From assembly GCA_024695285.1 (NCBI GenBank), contig JAILIM010000055.1, positions 1-16,436 of the forward strand: 16,436 bases of DNA, read 5' to 3'. This stretch comes from Bacteroidales bacterium (GTDB lineage Bacteria; Bacteroidota; Bacteroidia; Bacteroidales; UBA932). Both the position numbers and the translations under genes were made by a program. The notes beneath the pieces were generated by a model that was given only the letters and a program-made list of their open reading frames with translations, was not told where the DNA came from and made no database searches. Positions within the stretch are counted from its first letter, which is position 1. Each line of letters begins with the position of its first letter. Positions 15,104 to 16,436 of the stretch are shown piece by piece.

Positions 15104-16237
15104 ATGAAAAAAGCACTACTACTGATGACGGCCCTGCTGGGTTGGGGCGTTCTTTCCGCCCAGACCCAGCCCGAGAACTCCGACGACCGCGTAGCATGCT
15201 ACCGGATGATGAGCGGCGTACGCAAAGTGGTTTCCATCCCCGATATTGACGGCTACAAGACCCTCAAATGCGACTTCCACACCCATACCGTGTATGCCGA
15301 CGCCCAGGTGTCTCCGGAAGGGCGCGTACAGGAATCGTGGTATGACGGGCTTGACGTGATGGCAATGACCGAGCACGTAGGAGTGCACAAGACCGGCATA
15401 GATATGCCCGACCGCAACGTTCCTATCCGCAAAGCCACTGCCGAAGGGGCCAAGTTCGGCATGATTGTCATCCCCGGGGTGGAAATTACCCGCGCCAAGC
15501 CTTTCGGCCACATGAATTTCCTCTTCGTGAAGGATGCCAACGTGTTCAGCGAAGACCGCTACCTGGCCGATAAGGACGGCAAGCTCCTCACGGACGGGAA
15601 AGGGCGTAAAATCAACAACGACGAGACCCTGCAGGACGATATCGCCGCTGCCGTTGAACAGGACTGCTTTATACAGTGGAATCACCCTGGCTGGCCCGAC
15701 CGTAAATGCGACATGTATGACATCCATAAGGAGATGCTCTCAAAGGGTCAGATACACGCCGTGGAGATTTGCAACCACCAGGAATGGTATCCCAAGGTGC
15801 TCGACTGGTTTGACGAGTACCACATTCCAATGACTGCCAACACCGACCAGCACAGCCCTGTAGCATATGACTACGGCCACGTAATCCGCCCCATGACCCT
15901 GGTGTTCGCAAAGGAATATACCATGGAGTCGGTGCGGGAGGCGATGTTTGCCGGACGCATGGTTGCCTTCTGGGACCAGACACTGGCGGGCGACGCCACC
16001 TGGCTTGAGCAGCTGGTTCATCATTCTCTCAAGGTCAGGGTGATAGATGCCGCCAAAGGACGGATAGAAGTCACCAATATCTCCGACATACGCTTCGAGA
16101 CCATGTATGGGAGCCACATGAATCCCGTAGTCCTGTACCCGCACGGCGCCATCATCATGACGGTCAAAAAAGGACAGAAAATCGAGTTTCTCAACTGCTA
16201 CACAGGGCGAAAGCACCTGCAGACCAATTTGTGGTAG
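15104..16237 (+). CDS. Secreted PHP-domain metallohydrolase (probable phosphodiesterase, Sb-PDE/CehA-McbA-like)
   Basis: A 377-residue protein with a Sec signal peptide (MKKALLLMTALLGWGVLSAQ, cleavage about residue 19), so it is likely periplasmic. The PHP metal-site motifs are in order: CDFHTHT (H59, H61), MTEHVG (E90, H91), IPGVEIT (E127), WNHPGW (H194) and NTDQH (D248, H250). These bind two or three metal ions for phosphoester hydrolysis. Exported PHP proteins of this layout in Bacteroidetes are commonly grouped with Sb-PDE/CehA-McbA-type hydrolases. I infer phosphodiesterase activity, but substrate and exact subfamily are uncertain. The C-terminal part (about 300-377) is probably a small beta domain. 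The ATG at 15104 is preferred over an in-frame TTG at 15080, which falls inside the promoter box and would spoil the signal peptide. The gene is monocistronic, with its own promoter and terminator. Confidence 0.88.
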   Translation: MKKALLLMTALLGWGVLSAQTQPENSDDRVACYRMMSGVRKVVSIPDIDGYKTLKCDFHTHTVYADAQVSPEGRVQESWYDGLDVMAMTEHVGVHKTGIDMPDRNVPIRKATAEGAKFGMIVIPGVEITRAKPFGHMNFLFVKDANVFSEDRYLADKDGKLLTDGKGRKINNDETLQDDIAAAVEQDCFIQWNHPGWPDRKCDMYDIHKEMLSKGQIHAVEICNHQEWYPKVLDWFDEYHIPMTANTDQHSPVAYDYGHVIRPMTLVFAKEYTMESVREAMFAGRMVAFWDQTLAGDATWLEQLVHHSLKVRVIDAAKGRIEVTNISDIRFETMYGSHMNPVVLYPHGAIIMTVKKGQKIEFLNCYTGRKHLQTNLW

Positions 16238-16245
16238 ACACACAA

Positions 16246-16279
16246 AGAGGCCGGGCTCTGGGAGTCCGGCCTCTCTTTT
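16246..16279. terminator. Bidirectional intrinsic terminator
   Basis: AGAGGCCGGGCTC (16246-16258) pairs with GAGTCCGGCCTCT (16262-16274) through 13 pairs including one G-T, around a 3-base loop TGG. On the plus strand it is followed by CTTTT. It begins 9 bases after the PHP gene stop and ends 20 bases before the stop of the convergent minus-strand gene, so it probably serves both, though the minus-strand T-run is short. Confidence 0.8.
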
Positions 16280-16293
16280 ATTAATCTTTACCG

Positions 16294-16436
16294 CTAGTAG
16301 AGTTCGTCGACAGGCTCACGGTAGTCGTCTGCCGTGGGGGCCGGGGCGCTGGGGCGGGGACCGGAATGACGGGGACGGTCATCGCGGCGGCGGTGTTCGC
16401 CGTCACGGTGCTCGCCGCCTTCGCGGCGGGGACGGT
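16294..16436 (-). CDS. Arg-rich C-terminal tail of a protein extending beyond the window
   Basis: The stop TAG is the complement of 16294-16296, and the frame stays open to the window edge, giving the last 46 residues only. They are low-complexity and basic: RPRREGGEHRDGEHRRRDDR, then PRHSGPRPSAPAPTADDYRE, ending PVDELY. Disordered Arg-rich tails of this kind occur at the C termini of Bacteroidetes RNA-binding proteins such as DEAD-box RNA helicases, but they also occur in other proteins and no catalytic part is in view. The identity is therefore open. The reading frame is supported by the consistent codon use, the clean stop and the two-way terminator just beyond it. Confidence 0.6.
   Translation of the reverse strand, partial: RPRREGGEHRDGEHRRRDDRPRHSGPRPSAPAPTADDYREPVDELY

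Noticed and set aside
1..16436. tRNA, rRNA, insertion sequence or attachment site
   Set aside because: Looked for in the spacers and gene ends; no cloverleaf, transposase, integrase or terminal inverted repeat was recognised.

Overview
The window is from a member of the Bacteroidetes, most likely an uncultured or gut-type Bacteroidales. Three things point there: a SusC/SusD outer-membrane pair, many lipoproteins with a Cys-anchored leader, and promoters that match the Bacteroidetes -7 box TAnnTTTG without Shine-Dalgarno sequences. The coding DNA looks GC-rich for this phylum, while the intergenic spacers are AT-rich. The genus cannot be fixed from what is visible.

Layout. (1) 1-1785, + strand: a tightly coupled housekeeping operon made of the C-terminal part of a family 2 glycosyltransferase, ribose-5-phosphate isomerase B (rpiB) and tRNA pseudouridine synthase B (truB), linked by ATGA and TAATG start/stop overlaps. 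(2) 1784-8995, - strand: a SusC-like TonB-dependent receptor, a SusD-like lipoprotein and a calcineurin-like metallophosphoesterase lipoprotein (MPE1). They are separated by only 12 and 6 bases, and the operon ends at a strong intrinsic terminator placed tail-to-tail with truB. (3) 8996-9271: an AT-rich divergent promoter region with one TATATTTG box per direction and an imperfect direct repeat. (4) 9272-12025, + strand: a 917-residue lipoprotein with two fibronectin III-like domains and 14 GLUG-like repeats carrying a regular Cys ladder, followed by a perfect 26-base palindromic terminator. (5) 12151-14265, + strand: a second, longer metallophosphoesterase lipoprotein (MPE2), clearly paralogous to MPE1, with its own promoter. 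(6) 14262-15050, - strand: a small YD-repeat-like lipoprotein whose stop codon overlaps that of MPE2. (7) 15104-16237, + strand: a secreted PHP-domain phosphodiesterase, ending in a two-way terminator. (8) 16294-16436, - strand: the Arg-rich C-terminal tail of a protein that continues beyond the window.

How it may work together. The SusC/SusD pair should bind and import something at the outer membrane. No glycoside hydrolase, polysaccharide lyase or sulfatase is encoded in the window. The enzymes around the transporter are instead three exported predicted phosphoesterases: two cell-surface-type calcineurin-like lipoproteins and one periplasmic PHP enzyme. The most interesting reading is therefore a Sus-like locus for a phosphate-ester or phosphodiester substrate (for example a phospholipid head group, inositol phosphate, phosphoglycan or nucleotide), with the FN3/GLUG lipoprotein as a surface binding or adhesive partner. 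This is inference: the domains are visible, the substrate is not. No PUL-type regulator (HTCS, SusR, ECF/anti-sigma) is present in the window.
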